Of a stretch of 64,000 bases of DNA, positions 10,901-23,167 are shown piece after piece. A model generated the notes under the pieces. The model was not told the origin of the DNA, searched no databases, and saw only the letters and a program-made list of their open reading frames with translations. How positions within the stretch are numbered: the stretch's first letter is position 1; each line of letters opens with the position of its first letter. Origin of the DNA: Gymnogyps californianus (Eukaryota; Chordata; Aves; Accipitriformes; Cathartidae); contig NC_059500.1 of NCBI RefSeq assembly GCF_018139145.2, positions 56,323,580 through 56,387,579 on the forward strand, written 5' to 3'. The translations under genes were made by a program, and so were the position numbers.

Positions 10901-13850
10901 GTATAGAAAAACCCACGGTAGATTTGCAATTTATCATGCAAAGCTAATTTTGGTCTTGTCTAATTTAACTTATTTTCTTCTTTGTGTAAGTGAATAAACT
11001 CCAAATTTTTAGTAAGATTCATGCCTCATCATTGGCAAGGTCATTTCGGTATGCCCTGACCTGCAAGGAAGCCATTCTCCTTGTATTGATCTTTATCTAT
11101 GCACATAGTTTTCTCTTTCTCTTGTGGGACAGTATTACGCACCTCGTGCTCTGCCAGGTAAGACAGAAGGCAGGGACCTTTACCTTTGTTATAGATGGAT
11201 CTTTCTTTGTGCATCTCACCATTGCTGCTGCTGCCTGTAGCTGCAGCCATTCTTTATTGTTTCTTGTTCCCTTACATTTATGGAATAAACTGAGACTCTG
11301 AATTCGCCATTTCTATAGCAAAATGGTGGTGAAGATGTCTGGCTAAGTCTGGACCCACCTATGTCGTGTTTGTGAAGCTAGAGAGAGACTGCAATTATTT
11401 TTACTGATGGAATCAAATGTTTGAGAACTAGGAAGGCCAAAGGGCTTTCTGAGAAAAGAAAATGTTCTGCTTGCATACGCCATTGAAAGCCAGCTGGTGC
11501 TTTGTGCACTTCCTCTCTCTAATGATAAATGCGATACTGCTCTTCTGGCATACAACAACTTTTTGTGTGCATAAACTATATATTGTAGTTGTAGGCTATA
11601 AATTTCAGCAGCATGGGCAGAAACTGGGCAAATACACAGAACAGTATTTTGCTGTTTCATGGGACCAGATAGTTGCACATGCACTTTGAAACATGGTAGA
11701 TGAAATAATGTGAGATCAACTAACAGTATTACAAAGCATTTACAGCTGGAATCAGACCTGGTAATACAGATATCATGATGCTGAATCAGCAACAGCAGAA
11801 GGCAAATGAAGGCAAGATAAAGCAAGAACTGTTCAAGCATTGCAAAAAGAGCTGTTTCTCAAAATCCTGTATGTCAAATATAAAGAGACAAGTTCAAGAA
11901 AACTCTATGTACATATGAGAAACCTTCTGCAGATGGGGATCTACATAGCAAGTGCTAGTTACGCTGGCTATTTTACAAAACAAAATCTATTAATATACTG
12001 CAGAAAAAATTAATTTATTACTGGGAGATAATGTTTCACCTAGGCAATAGTTAAAATTTACTGATTCCATTGTGTGTGACACATAAATAAAATAAATTCC
12101 TTACACATTGTGGACGTAATGAGGTATATACTTAATGTTTCTGATGTATTAGGAGGACAACTGCAAGTTTGCCATTGACCCCATAAGCACTGTTTACCTA
12201 AGTCCAACTACTTGCCATATTTTAGGTATTTTCAACATAGTTCTGTTCTGTGTTCAACATCTGTGAGACAAAATTTCTCTTATGGATTCTTTGCAAGTAT
12301 ATATGACTTTCAATTCATATTGCATACCTGCTGAATTCTGTACTGCACTTGCTGGTATTCTTACATAGAACAGACATCTACTGGCTACACTGAACTTGCA
12401 TGTACTTAAAAGATGCTCCGCTTCAACTCCACCACTGTTTTTGCAACTTCATTTGACTAGGACCTTAGTTTCAGCTATCAGAAGAGATAACATTGAGGAA
12501 ACACCTTGTTGTGTAAAAGGTTTTGTTCACAGAATTAAAATTTGTCTTACTGTGACACTGATAAAAATATGTCCTCTTTCACTTTCAGCATGAGATGCTA
12601 ACTCTCAAGAACTTCACAAACTATAACTCTATCAAAGTGATTGCATCTTTGGAATGATTTCAAAGAGTGATGCAAATACAGAATTATGCTAAAGTTATTT
12701 ATGTATGGTTTTAAAGAAGCCCCGGAGGTCATACTGACCTCCATCCATCCACCTCTACACGTAAAAGAACATTTAGAAGAATTTTGTGGTTAAAGATATT
12801 TTCTACTCTTGACTCACAGTACACACATTACAAAAGTGCTAAATAAAAATGAAATATCCCATCACACTTACTAAACATGATGGACTTTTCTATTCTGAAT
12901 ATGTGTTATACTGTTTTGCATTGGTACCCCAAGTTTGGTATCTGTGGCTCTCAGTAGCCAGAAGTCTGATATTACCTGAACAACCCGATGTTTAGAAAAA
13001 CTCCTGAAATGTCTGAAAAATGCCCATGTGCTCCACCAACACATTACAGTGAACATAACTGAAACTTAACTTGGCTAAATGCAAAATCAGAAAGTCAGAG
13101 TCACCTGTTCTGGCACCTTGTCTCTGCAGCAGGACTGAAAATAGACCTTCATATGTCACTGTAGCTACGAAAGTTTCATCACTGAAGGAATGATGCTCCT
13201 TATGTTCTCTCTGAGATCTTACATCACGGTATGAAAACATTATTTTTCCAATATATTGAGGATGCTCAACTATGAAAAGTGGTATCGTGTGGAATCTGCA
13301 GCTTGTCTAGACAGGTACTGGTGTCCTCCCATGTATTTTCTACTGTGGCGACGAGAGATGCTTTAGACTCCACAACAAAAAGCTTAACCATTCCAACCAC
13401 TTTCTACCAATACTTTGAAAACAAAGTTTTTGAAACTTGTCCTCTTAAAGTTATTCCTCTGGAGTATGTGATTGGAAGGAAGGTGGTTTCCCTGAAAATA
13501 AGCAGCTATGCAAATTAAATAGTAATCCTTTTCCAATTAAGAGGCAAATAGGCATGAACACACTTTGACTATTTCTACTTGCCTCCGCAACAGCAAATCT
13601 TGAAATTTGTCATTATACCATGAAAAAACCTTTAAGTATTTGTGATTATGCACCCAAATTTTACCTTTTCTCATTTTTTCTAGCTTCCAGGCATGCTGTT
13701 AGCTGTTTATCTATTACAACATTTAGTAAAGATCATTATGAATTATTTCAGTTCTTTTTGTAGCTAGTCAATAACACAGTTTTGTTACATTTCCTCCAGG
13801 TCTGGGTTTATTGTTGGCATTAGAGTGGACATATTTCAGATCAATTTAGT
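7954..13850. other. Intergenic sequence with one unexplained open stretch
   Basis: Apart from the open stretch at 10507-10761 (-), nothing was recognised. Longer frames such as 11343-11840 (-) have a low-complexity or random composition. Confidence 0.55.
10507..10761 (-). other. Unidentified open reading stretch, possible exon or pseudogene fragment
   Basis: An 84-codon open stretch on the minus strand that I do not recognise. Its second half reads like a globular protein: AEEIKAELKESDTQQF and then PVEVWLLYFLEFPQ, with Trp, Tyr and charged residues well mixed. A plausible splice acceptor (CTACAG) lies just before the RPGAWCW part, near 10704. An in-frame TAG ends it at 10507-10509, and a strong donor-like AAG|GTATGT lies 16 nt beyond, at 10490. 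It could be a terminal exon, a decayed exon, a retro-copy, or chance. Confidence 0.2.
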
Positions 13851-14650
13851 TCACAGAAGCTTAGAAATGTAGGCTGGAACAGCCACTGGTGGTCATTCAG
13901 TCCAATTTCCTACTTGAAGTAAGACTACTTCTCTGACTAAGTCACATCAGCCACAGCTTTTTCTAACCGAGTCTTGAAAACCTCCATGGACTGAGAGATG
14001 TCTCTGGGCAATCTGTTCCAGTGCTGCACTAGTTTTTCCTAGCAAAACCATGCTTTCTAATGCCCCTAATGTACAACCTGAACCTCCCAAGCCACAATTT
14101 CTGGTCACTGTCTCTGTTATATCATCTAGCACTACCAAGAATTGGTCTGTCACCTTTGTAACTACCCTTCAAGTAGTGATAGGTAGCTGTTAGATCACCT
14201 CTTAGCCTTCTTTTCCCTAGCGTAAGTAAATCCTTCAGCCTTTCTTCACAGCCTATACGCTCTAGGCCCCTGGTCCTGTTGGTAGGCCTCCACTGGACCC
14301 TTTCTATTTTGTCCACATCCTTCTTGAAGGGATATGAATAAAACTGGTGGTAATATTCCAGAGCCAGCCTCACCAGCACAGAGTAGTGTGTGTTAATAAA
14401 TTTCCTTGACCTGCTGGCTATAGTCCTCCTAAAGTAGCCCAGCACATCAGCCAGGTTTACCTGGTGTGCAACAAGAGTGCTCTTAGCCAGTTCATTCCCA
14501 GTCATACCAGTGCATGGGCTTCTTCCACTTTTCTTTATTGAAACTTATGAGCTACCTGTTGGCCCAGTCCCTAAATTTATCAAGATCTCTCTGCGCTGAG
14601 ACTCCGCAATTCATTGTGTTAGCCACTTAACCTTGGTTAGTGCCACATTT
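13851..14650 (-). mobile_element. Old CR1 LINE fragment, ORF2 C-terminus and 3' end
   Basis: The 3' tip at 13853-13910 reads as a diverged CR1 end (GGCTGGAAC, TGGTCATTCAGTCCAA on the plus strand). The minus strand from about 14500 to 14150 encodes the ORF2 C-terminal pattern, including KKDVDKIERVQ and KRRLRGDL. Further upstream, between 14500 and 14640, only weak similarity remains. It is much more diverged than the copies at 20671 and 47965, so it is an older insertion or a different subfamily. Confidence 0.8.
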
Positions 14651-16474
14651 CAATTACGTTGCTCAAAATGCTTCTCTGCGTCTAGAGATCCTCTCCTTTG
14701 AATCCCCCGCAGCTCCACCACTATTGATTTAAACCTCCTCTCATCCATATAGTGTATAATCTCTCATGGTTAATGACATACATGGGGACTTTGAATAAAT
14801 AAAATGTATGAACCATTTGCCCTCTTGTTCTTCACAGACTTTGTCAGTGCTGGAGAAAGAAAACAAGCCCATTTCCCTTGGGTGAAATAGAAATTGGATG
14901 TAGACTACATGCAAAGAAGAATAGATACCTGTAATTTATGAGAAAATGCCTTTGATAATGAGGGTTGGATTTTTTCTATAGCAAACCTGGGCACTTGCTA
15001 ACTCGTTTGTTATTAATGTGCTTTTCCAATATACATTAATGTAATTTCCTTTACAAGTTGCACACTCTGGATCTTCTTACTTTTCCTATAAGGGGAGAAC
15101 AATAGGAGGAAGGAGAAATATGTGTGTATCATTTAAACTGAGGAAGGGACAGGTGCAAAATTAAGTGACTTCTAGTTCAATAGCACAAAATGTTTACACA
15201 AATTCAAATGGGAACCACTTAGATATGTGCTAAGAAGATATTTGCAAGAACTGATGTCATGCAAGGATGATGATATACGAGCTACTATTCTAATACTTTT
15301 ACTGCAAGGTACACGGAAGTAACTACAATATCCTGAGAAAGAATGCAATGGAGATTTGTTAGAGCATGTCAGGCATTTACGAGGTCACATGGATGTTGGA
15401 GACAGGGCAAACAGCTCTGAATCAGAGATTTGGGGCAATTACTTTACTTGGTCCCCCTAACATCACACAACTACTGTTAACATTTGTAAATCTGTGTGGC
15501 TCTCCTTCATTATAGGAATGTTGTAAGGAAAAAAATGGACTATCCACACTGTTCTATGTGTTTTGTAATAATAATAATTTATGTTGGGTATTCAAACATA
15601 TACTTGAAATTTCATTTGAATAATTTCAACAAAAGTTTTAGTAGCAGCTTGCAAGCAGGCATTTTATTATTAGAATGACTTGGGGCATTTTACAAAGTGT
15701 ACATAAGTGTCATTAGTTCTATCTTTACTTTTAAATGACAGGACTTAATTTTCAGCTAGGTTCCAGTGACTTACCACACCTAGCCTTAGCTGACAGATTG
15801 GAAATATTTTCTAGCTAAACTGCTCTTCGGCAGAAAACTAAATTTTTGATGAAATTTTCCCCCAAAGATATTCTTCTTCCATGAAGAAGAATAAACTTTT
15901 TTTGGGGCAAATCACGGAATTCCTTGAAATCAGTAAAGGTTTTCTTTGTGGTTGAAGTTTATTATATTTCAGCTGAAATTAAAGACTTGTTTTCTGAATA
16001 GTGTCTTTGCAAAGTGTTGTCTATCAGCAATGAGTAAACTACATCTTCTATCATACGTCATGGCTCTGCAAGCATAATACATAATTTTCTTTCTTTTCAG
16101 AGAAGGAGAGCACATAGCGCCTTCCCAGAGGATTCAGCCAGCTAGGGGTCCTGGCCAATAGAGAAAAATAGCATTCTGATTGAAAAATCTGTTTCAAATG
16201 TGACTGTGTTGTACCACCTAGCCGGAGCCATAAGACAGTGCAGGTCTCCTTGCATGGGCTCCTGTTCCTTCTTTCACTCCTTTGACGTGATCTTTGAGTT
16301 TTCGAACAGTACCAGGTCAACTGGACAACAGAAATCAGAAGCTTTAACTGAGTATAAATAACAGGGTCAAAACTACTGGCTGAAAAGAAACAGGCAAAAA
16401 TCAATAAATCAATATGAATCTTTAGCAGCTCAAAGGTCACTGCCACTAAACCAACTGACTACTATGATGAGATG
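14651..16474. other. Intergenic sequence, no gene seen
   Basis: AT-rich sequence between two CR1 fragments. No feature was recognised. Confidence 0.6.
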
Positions 16475-17276
16475 ACTGCACCACACTTTGCAAGGCTTTT
16501 GACATGGTCTCCCATAGTATCCTAGTACGCAAATTGGGGAGCTAAGGATTGGATATGCAGATGGTCAAGTAGGTGGAAAATGGGCAGGATTGCTGGGCTC
16601 AAGGGGTTGTGTGACCATGAGTGCGAAGTCCAGCTGTTGGCTGGTTACTCACTGTATCCCTCAGGGACAGATACTGGGACCCATACTGTTTAACATCTCT
16701 GTTAATGACCTGGATGATAGGAACTTCACCCTCAGCAAGCCTGCCCATGACACCAAGCCAGGGGATGGTAGATATGCTGGAGGGCATGCTGAGAGGAACC
16801 TGAGATTCTCAACAGGCTGGAGAAATGGGGTGGCAGGAGCCTCAGTAAGTTTAAAAAAGGACATGTCCAAAGTCCTGGTAGAGAATAACCTCCTGCAGCA
16901 CTACAGAGAGTGGGATGAGTGGTTGGAAATTAACTTTGCAGAGAATATTTAAGTGCTGTCTGCAACTGCCTCATGGGAAGATATAGAGAAGACAGAGCCA
17001 GACTCTTCCTGGAAGTGCACAGTGACAGGACTGGAGGCAACAGGCACAAATGAGAACATGGGAATAAGAAACAATTTTCACTGGAAAATTTCGATTGCAC
17101 TGGAGCAGGTTTCCCTGAGAGATTGTGGAGTCTCCATCCTTGGGAGATACTCAAAACTCAACTGGTCAATGTCCTGAACCATCTGATCTAGTTGGACCCA
17201 TTTTGAACAAGAAGTTGGACTAGATGACCTCCAGAGATCCCTTCCAACCTCAGTTATCCTGTGATTCTCCAATTCT
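16475..17276 (+). mobile_element. CR1 LINE fragment with RT remnant and 3' end, internally deleted
   Basis: The fragment starts inside the reverse transcriptase (LQGFDMVSHSILVRKLG), passes through IPQGQILGPILFNI at about 16660-16700 and reaches the catalytic region. There the consensus FADDT reads PAHDT, so the enzyme is dead. After about 16950 it jumps to the CR1 3' region and ends with GTTGGACTAGATGACC and CCTTCCAACCTCAG, then TGTGATTCTCC at 17261. The C-terminal half of ORF2 is missing. Confidence 0.85.
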
Positions 17277-20200
17277 GCAAATATTGTGTCCTCTTCAGCT
17301 GCTGAAGTTATTAATACAATGAATCTATTTTCCTTTGTCAGTCAGACAAGTTGTAATTTCCATGGCAACAAGGGGAATTCCTCTTTCTCAATTCTTCCTA
17401 CTTGTTAGATTAATTACCATATTTTAAGAAGACTTAACTGAAGGTGGAGGAATTCCTGATTACTACAGGATTATCTTTTTTTTCACCATGCTGTACTATT
17501 CAATTACTCTATCAGATGGGGATTTTGGAAGACAACGTTCAGCAAATTGTCTGCATAGTGACTGTTGGTATCACTAAAAAATGTGGAGAGACATTTCATC
17601 TTCTGCATGTTGTTTCTTGCACAAAAGTAGCTAAAGAAAAGGAAACTACTCAGCTGCTTTACCAGAGTCTGATTAGCAACCTCCCACGTGAGAACAACCC
17701 GACTTCAAATGAGTTATTCCTGGTTTACACCATAAGAAGGCAATCAAGTTCACCATAAGAAGACAATCAAGTTATATTCCTGGGTTTAAAACCACTAATA
17801 AGAACCAACAAAGAGTTAAACGTTTAACATGTCTTGCTGTGGAGAGGGGCAATAAGGTTTTAGATATCTACTGAAGTCTCTTATTCCTTTGCTCTGACTT
17901 TGTGTTGCTTTTTAACTGATTTAGAAAGATACTCGGTTTCAGCAGTGTCTGCTGTGCTGTAAAATGAAGGCTTCACTAACTGCTATTTACCTTAATAGTT
18001 TTCAGATTGCATCCCATACAGCTACAAAAAGGGAATCATCAGCTATATTTACAAAGTCAAGAAAGACAACATTTTTTTCCTTAAGCTTTCATCTTGTTTG
18101 CTCCCTTAAAAACACTAAAAATGAATAGAAAAGAATTTCCTGGGGAAAACTCTGAAACACTTAGATAAAATAGAAGGAAATGACAGTGAAAGAGAATGAA
18201 AGGCCTGTGTGTCATGGATGGGGGTGGGAGACTTCAAATTATGAAGCAGAGGGTAAGAAGCAAAGTGTTTCTTCATAGTCAGTGGCTAAAAAGTCATGAC
18301 ATTATTAATCATTTGTATAGGACAAGAAATGTGCATGGCTCTGTACTGTGAAAGATAAACAAATAGATGGATCTGTCATGGGTTTACATTTTAAAGGAAG
18401 GGGAAAAGTCAAGGGAACACAGTACCGCACATGTAACCATCACAGCTTTCAAGTTTTAGAGAACAGTTGTAGTTTTTATAAGGTCAGGAGTGGCTACAGT
18501 TGAGAAACACTTTCTGAGTAACTTCTGTCAGAAGAAGCTGTTTCAAATCAACCTATTTCTGTCCTGCAAAGCCGTATTTATTTCAGTGAAAATTTCTGCA
18601 GTCAGAAAGGGTTTTACTTCAGAAAAGATTCAGATTGCATTTTGGAATCTAGTCTGAAAAAAATATTGTTATTTGATGTCATTAGATGATATCACATAAG
18701 TAACCTACGTTGTGCTTGTAAATGTTTCTGGGCACCCGCTAGCTTACGTTTCTTGCCATAACTAGCTCTTCATTTGTCTAGTGTAACATGACTTAGATTT
18801 GATTTATACTGAAACATTTTGGGGAGAAGTTGGTATATATGCTACTTACCTTTATCCAGGTAAGCTGTTTGCTCACTGGGAAGCCAGTCTTCTTGCATAG
18901 TCTGCGGAGAAAGAGGTGTAAGTGCCTTTGCTTTCTGTGATGGTGATTTACAAGAACAGGGAGAGCAGATTTGGAGGCTGAAACAATTACTGCCCTCCAT
19001 TTGCTAAAAGGGGATCCTACAAAATCTTGAGCTCAGAAACCATTTTTCTAAGGCAATGTGTCAAATTACTTTTGTAAAACAAACATCAAACTGCCACTCT
19101 CATTCAAGTGGATTTCAGCCAGCTTTAGGACCAAGCAAGCAGCTTGCTCATGTCCCTTTCCCATTGATGAATTGTCAACTCTCCTATCGGATTCCTAAAC
19201 TGGACTAGCTAGGGATATGCCACGCTCCCAAGCAGCAAAGCATTTACTAAATCACAGTGTTCGTGAGTCACATCTAACAACTGCTGCTGCTAAGAGCAAA
19301 TTTGGCAGAGGGATCGCATTGTTATACCCTTCTGTTTTGTATATCATCAGCTGGAGTTATTTTTCAGAACAATGCTGAATGCCTATTACATACTGCTTCA
19401 AGCATGTCAGTATATATTAATATTACACTGACCAGCCATATTTCATTTTCATGGATGTCATGAAAGGAGTCAGGGAGGTAATATTTATAATTTAGATGTA
19501 CAAGGTGACCCTCAGGGATGTGAAACTAAATTAATTTTAAAGTAGATTGGGTAAACTGCATTTAATTCCTTTTTGTATACTGTTTTTAAGAATTAAATTT
19601 TTATGTAGCTTAATTCAAATTCCAAGGAAATTTAATCAAATCAAATTCACGCTACCTGAGCACCTAACAATCTAAAGCTGTAAGAAAGCTCCACTTTAAA
19701 TGCACACCTTTATATAATTCAGATTCATCTTCTCAATTCTGATCATGTTGTCAACCTGCCAGTTGAATTTCTGCATATTCTAACTTGTTTTCTTTTAATA
19801 AATACGACACTTCTAGGCTGGAAGATGATGGTAGCTGTCAGGGTTTATAATTTTGACGTATTGGTGATCTCAAATCTCAGTATAGCTGGCTAGTAGACTT
19901 TCATATAACCTCACTGAGAAAATAATTAAATACCCTTTTGCTTAGCAACAAATGAAACAGTAGAAACTGCTACCCAAGTCACAGACCAGCAAGGTGCTAA
20001 GGAAAGCCTGGACTGTAGTGGTCAAAAAGCTTTCTCTGGGACATTTTGCAAACACAGACGGTGGGTTCAGACTGGATCATAAAGGTGCATATGTGTGAGT
20101 GTGAAGTGAACCTAACAAAAAAGTAGTCAAAAAAGAACCAGGGCCAGCCAAGGAAGTACCAGCAGCACGGCCCTGGAAGAAATCCAAAGAGGGAGAGAAA

Positions 20201-20670
20201 GTTCTAATTTTGGACAGAATGCTGGCTTAAAACAGATTTGATTTTCTGAACAAAGAACTGCCTCCTGTTGTTTATCCCTACTGTATTCAAAGAGACAGAA
20301 TTCTGTGTACTTTCCTTGTAAATACAGAGCAACTCATACCCCAAATCTCAAACTGTCCAGATTTAACTTGGTTTACATCAAAAGCCTTGGCTGAAAGCAG
20401 AATTATATGCCTGGGGTACTTGATATTTGGTTCATAGCGACTGTTTTTCTAAAATCCACTGCCTTTGTTAACTCTATTCCTCAGCTTCTTTTGCACAGTT
20501 GCAAGTGGGTATCGATCTTTGGCAGAAAAAATGGTCAATTCAAGAATCTAAACACTTCTTGTTTTTTCTCCTTGCATATTGTGCATTGATGTAAATAGCA
20601 GAACAAGTCACCATATCCTTCTCTCTGCGCACTGCTCCCTGACAATGCGGAGCACCCCTCCAGAAAGGCA
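17277..20670. other. Intergenic sequence with a short tandem duplication
   Basis: It contains a 23-bp tandem duplication at 17728-17773. The rest is unremarkable AT-rich DNA. Confidence 0.6.
17728..17773. repeat. 23-bp tandem duplication
   Basis: Two adjacent 23-bp units start CACCATAAGAAG and end CAATCAAGTT. They differ at one base. Confidence 0.85.
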
Positions 20671-21565
20671 CAGAATCATAGAATCATAGAATCGTTTAGG
20701 TTGGAAAAGACGTTTAAGATCATCGAGTCCAACCGTTAACCTAACACTGCCAAGTCCACCACTAAACCATGTCCCTAAGCACCACATCTACACCTCTTTT
20801 AAATACCTCCAGGGACAGTGACTCAATCGCTTCCCTGGGCAGCCTGTTCCAATGCTTGACAATTCTTTCGGTGAAGAAATTTTTCCTAATATCCAATCTA
20901 AACCTCCCCTGGCACAACTTGAGGCCGTTTCCTCTCGTCCTATCGCTTGTTACTTGGGAGAAGAGACTGACACGTGCCTCGCTACAACCTCCTTTCAGGT
21001 AGTTGCAGAGAGTGATAAGGTCTCTTATCTCCCCTCAGCCTCCTTTTCTCCAGACTAAACAACCCCAGTTCCCTCAGCTGCTCCTCGTAGGACTTGTTCT
21101 CTAGACCCTTCACCAGCTTCCTTGCCCTTCTTTGGACGCGCTCCAGCACCTCAATGTCTTTCTTGTAGTGTGGGGCCCAAAACTGAATACAGTATTCGAG
21201 GTGTGGCCTCACCAGTGCCGAGTACAAAGGGACGATCACTTCCCTAGTCCTGCTGGCCACACTATTTCTGATACAAGCCAGGATGCCTTTGGCCTTCTTG
21301 GCCACCTGGGCACACTGCTGGCTCACACTCAGCCCCAGGTCCTTCTCTGCCAGGCAGCCTTCCAGCCACTCTTCCCCAAGCCTGTAGCGTTTCGTGGGGT
21401 TGTTGTGACCCAAGTGCAGGACTCGGCACTCAGCCTTGTTGAATCTCATACAGTTGGCCTTGGCCCATTGATCCAGCCTGTCCAGATCCCTCTGTAGAGC
21501 CTTCCTACCCTCAAGTAGATCAAAACTCCTGCCCAACTTGGTGTCATCTGCAAACTTACTGAGGG
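20671..21565 (-). mobile_element. Young 5'-truncated CR1 LINE, copy 1
   Basis: The 3' tail at 20671-20694 contains tandem AATCATAG 8-mers, followed on the plus strand by GTTTAGGTTGGAAAAGACG. The minus strand keeps a long open frame (21536 down to 20982) for the ORF2 C-terminal part, including [18 protein letters not shown] and [11 protein letters not shown]. The element breaks off at about 21565, just upstream of an intact FADD RT catalytic motif (codons near 21543-21554). It lacks 18 bp, in frame, relative to the copy at 47965. The two copies are otherwise very similar, so both are recent. Confidence 0.93.
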
Positions 21566-22868
21566 GATGGTTAGCACAAGGTCCTCATTCCAGGGGGAAG
21601 CTCCCTGGGTGCTGTCCTGGTCTGTTTTCAGCCAATGTGAACCCACATCCCCCTCTGCAACACAGCAGCTTTGTGAGAACACCCCTTGCCTGAGCTCACC
21701 TCTCAGTCTTCTGGGAAACCAGGGGAAAAGATCAGCAAGAGATGAAAGATGCTCATTTTGACCTAACTCAAAACCACCACAATCACAATGATGAAGCAGC
21801 TTGGAGGGGAAGTTATTCTGCCTGAAGCATGATATTCTTCTATGAATACTCTTACTTTATTCCTGCTGTGGATTTCTTATCTCTCTGGCTTAGACAAATA
21901 CACCGCATACCATGGAGCCTACAATTGGGTATTAATAAACTTCCAATGATTTTAATTTCCCTAAATGCTTTCTTATCACTGACTTTGATTTCTAGTCACT
22001 CAACTGAACAGTATGGTAGATCTCCAATGTCTACCACCTTGCTTTCAGAGTTGGAGCGTAAACCAGTCCCACAGCTACACCCATGATACAATGATGTAAC
22101 AAACAGTGAGAATGAGTAAAAATTATGAGAATGTGAGGGTATGAGTGGTAACAGAACAACTTTGTTTCAGTTGGAAACTAAAATATAGGCTCCCCATTTC
22201 TTTCCTCCTGCTATTCCAAGCCTCTCCTTCCCCTTCAGATAAGGAGCTAAGAAGAGCCTTATACAAACACATGGCTTGTATTGGTGCCTTTGTGTTCTTA
22301 GACGGGACAGATAGTTCTTCTAACTTGCTGTCCTCCAGGAAGAATATTGTGCATCAGCTCAAGTGACTAGACCAACAAAACCCATTGCAAACTGATGTAG
22401 CCTTTTTTTTTTAAATAGGATTAAGAGTTTCCATGAGGACAGAAAGGGAGAGGAAGAAAGTGATCTCATATAACCAGTTTAACCTGCAGGTGATGAAGTC
22501 CTTTCTAATAGGCTGGCATTCTTGAGAGCACGATGAATGTAATCAAACTCTGCAGTGGCACCTTGAATTCCAATTTAGATTACCACCTCCCATGTCCCAT
22601 TTTATTTACCAAGGGTTTCCAGATCACACATTTGCATCTGAATAAGGGGTAAGTGCTACTATAAGAGCTGTAACAGCAATTCTCTATTGCAAGAACTCCT
22701 TTCTCTCTTACCAGGATTTGCCATGGGTAATGACATTTTTTGCTGCTGGCTAGCACAATGAAGCTGAAGTACAGCCTTGGGTCAAGACCCATATCTTTAC
22801 AGGGTCAAATTGTTCTTTATCTAGCTCAGCATCTTTGCCTGCCTGCACTGCTGCTTAGGCAGAAGAAG

Positions 22869-23167
22869 AAGGAAGTTTGCATGTCAGGAAGATTGCTTCC
22901 TATTGCAGCATGAATAACCCAACTGGTAGCAACTTGGCTGTGTGCCATTCAAAATTGAACAGCCGAGTCAAACTGGGTCAGGTTTGCACTTTACCAGGGT
23001 AATGCTGTCTAGTCAGACACCGGCATAGGAGCATTTTCAGATCAGAGTCTGCTCAGCCATGGAAAGAGGAAGAGAGAGCAAAGGAAGTTTGGCTGTCAGA
23101 AGCCTTCTGTTTTATCTTCTATTGTAAGTAGCCAACTGGCAGCTGGTCATGCATTCAAAGTTGAAAG
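22869..23167. repeat. Diverged direct duplication (two units about 210 bp apart)
   Basis: Unit 1 (22869-22961) and unit 2 (23081-23167) share the ordered blocks AAGGAAGTTTG, TGTCAG, CTATTG, AACTGG-AGC and CATTCAAA-TTGAA. This could be an old local duplication or two pieces of an unrecognised repeat family. Confidence 0.5.

Noticed and set aside
11343..11840. 165-codon minus-strand open frame
   Set aside because: Hydrophobic low-complexity start and no family resemblance or splice context. Probably chance.
18377..18395. TGTCATGGGTTTA as a possible LTR start
   Set aside because: The following bases do not continue like the LTR family it resembles and no terminal CA or target duplication was seen.
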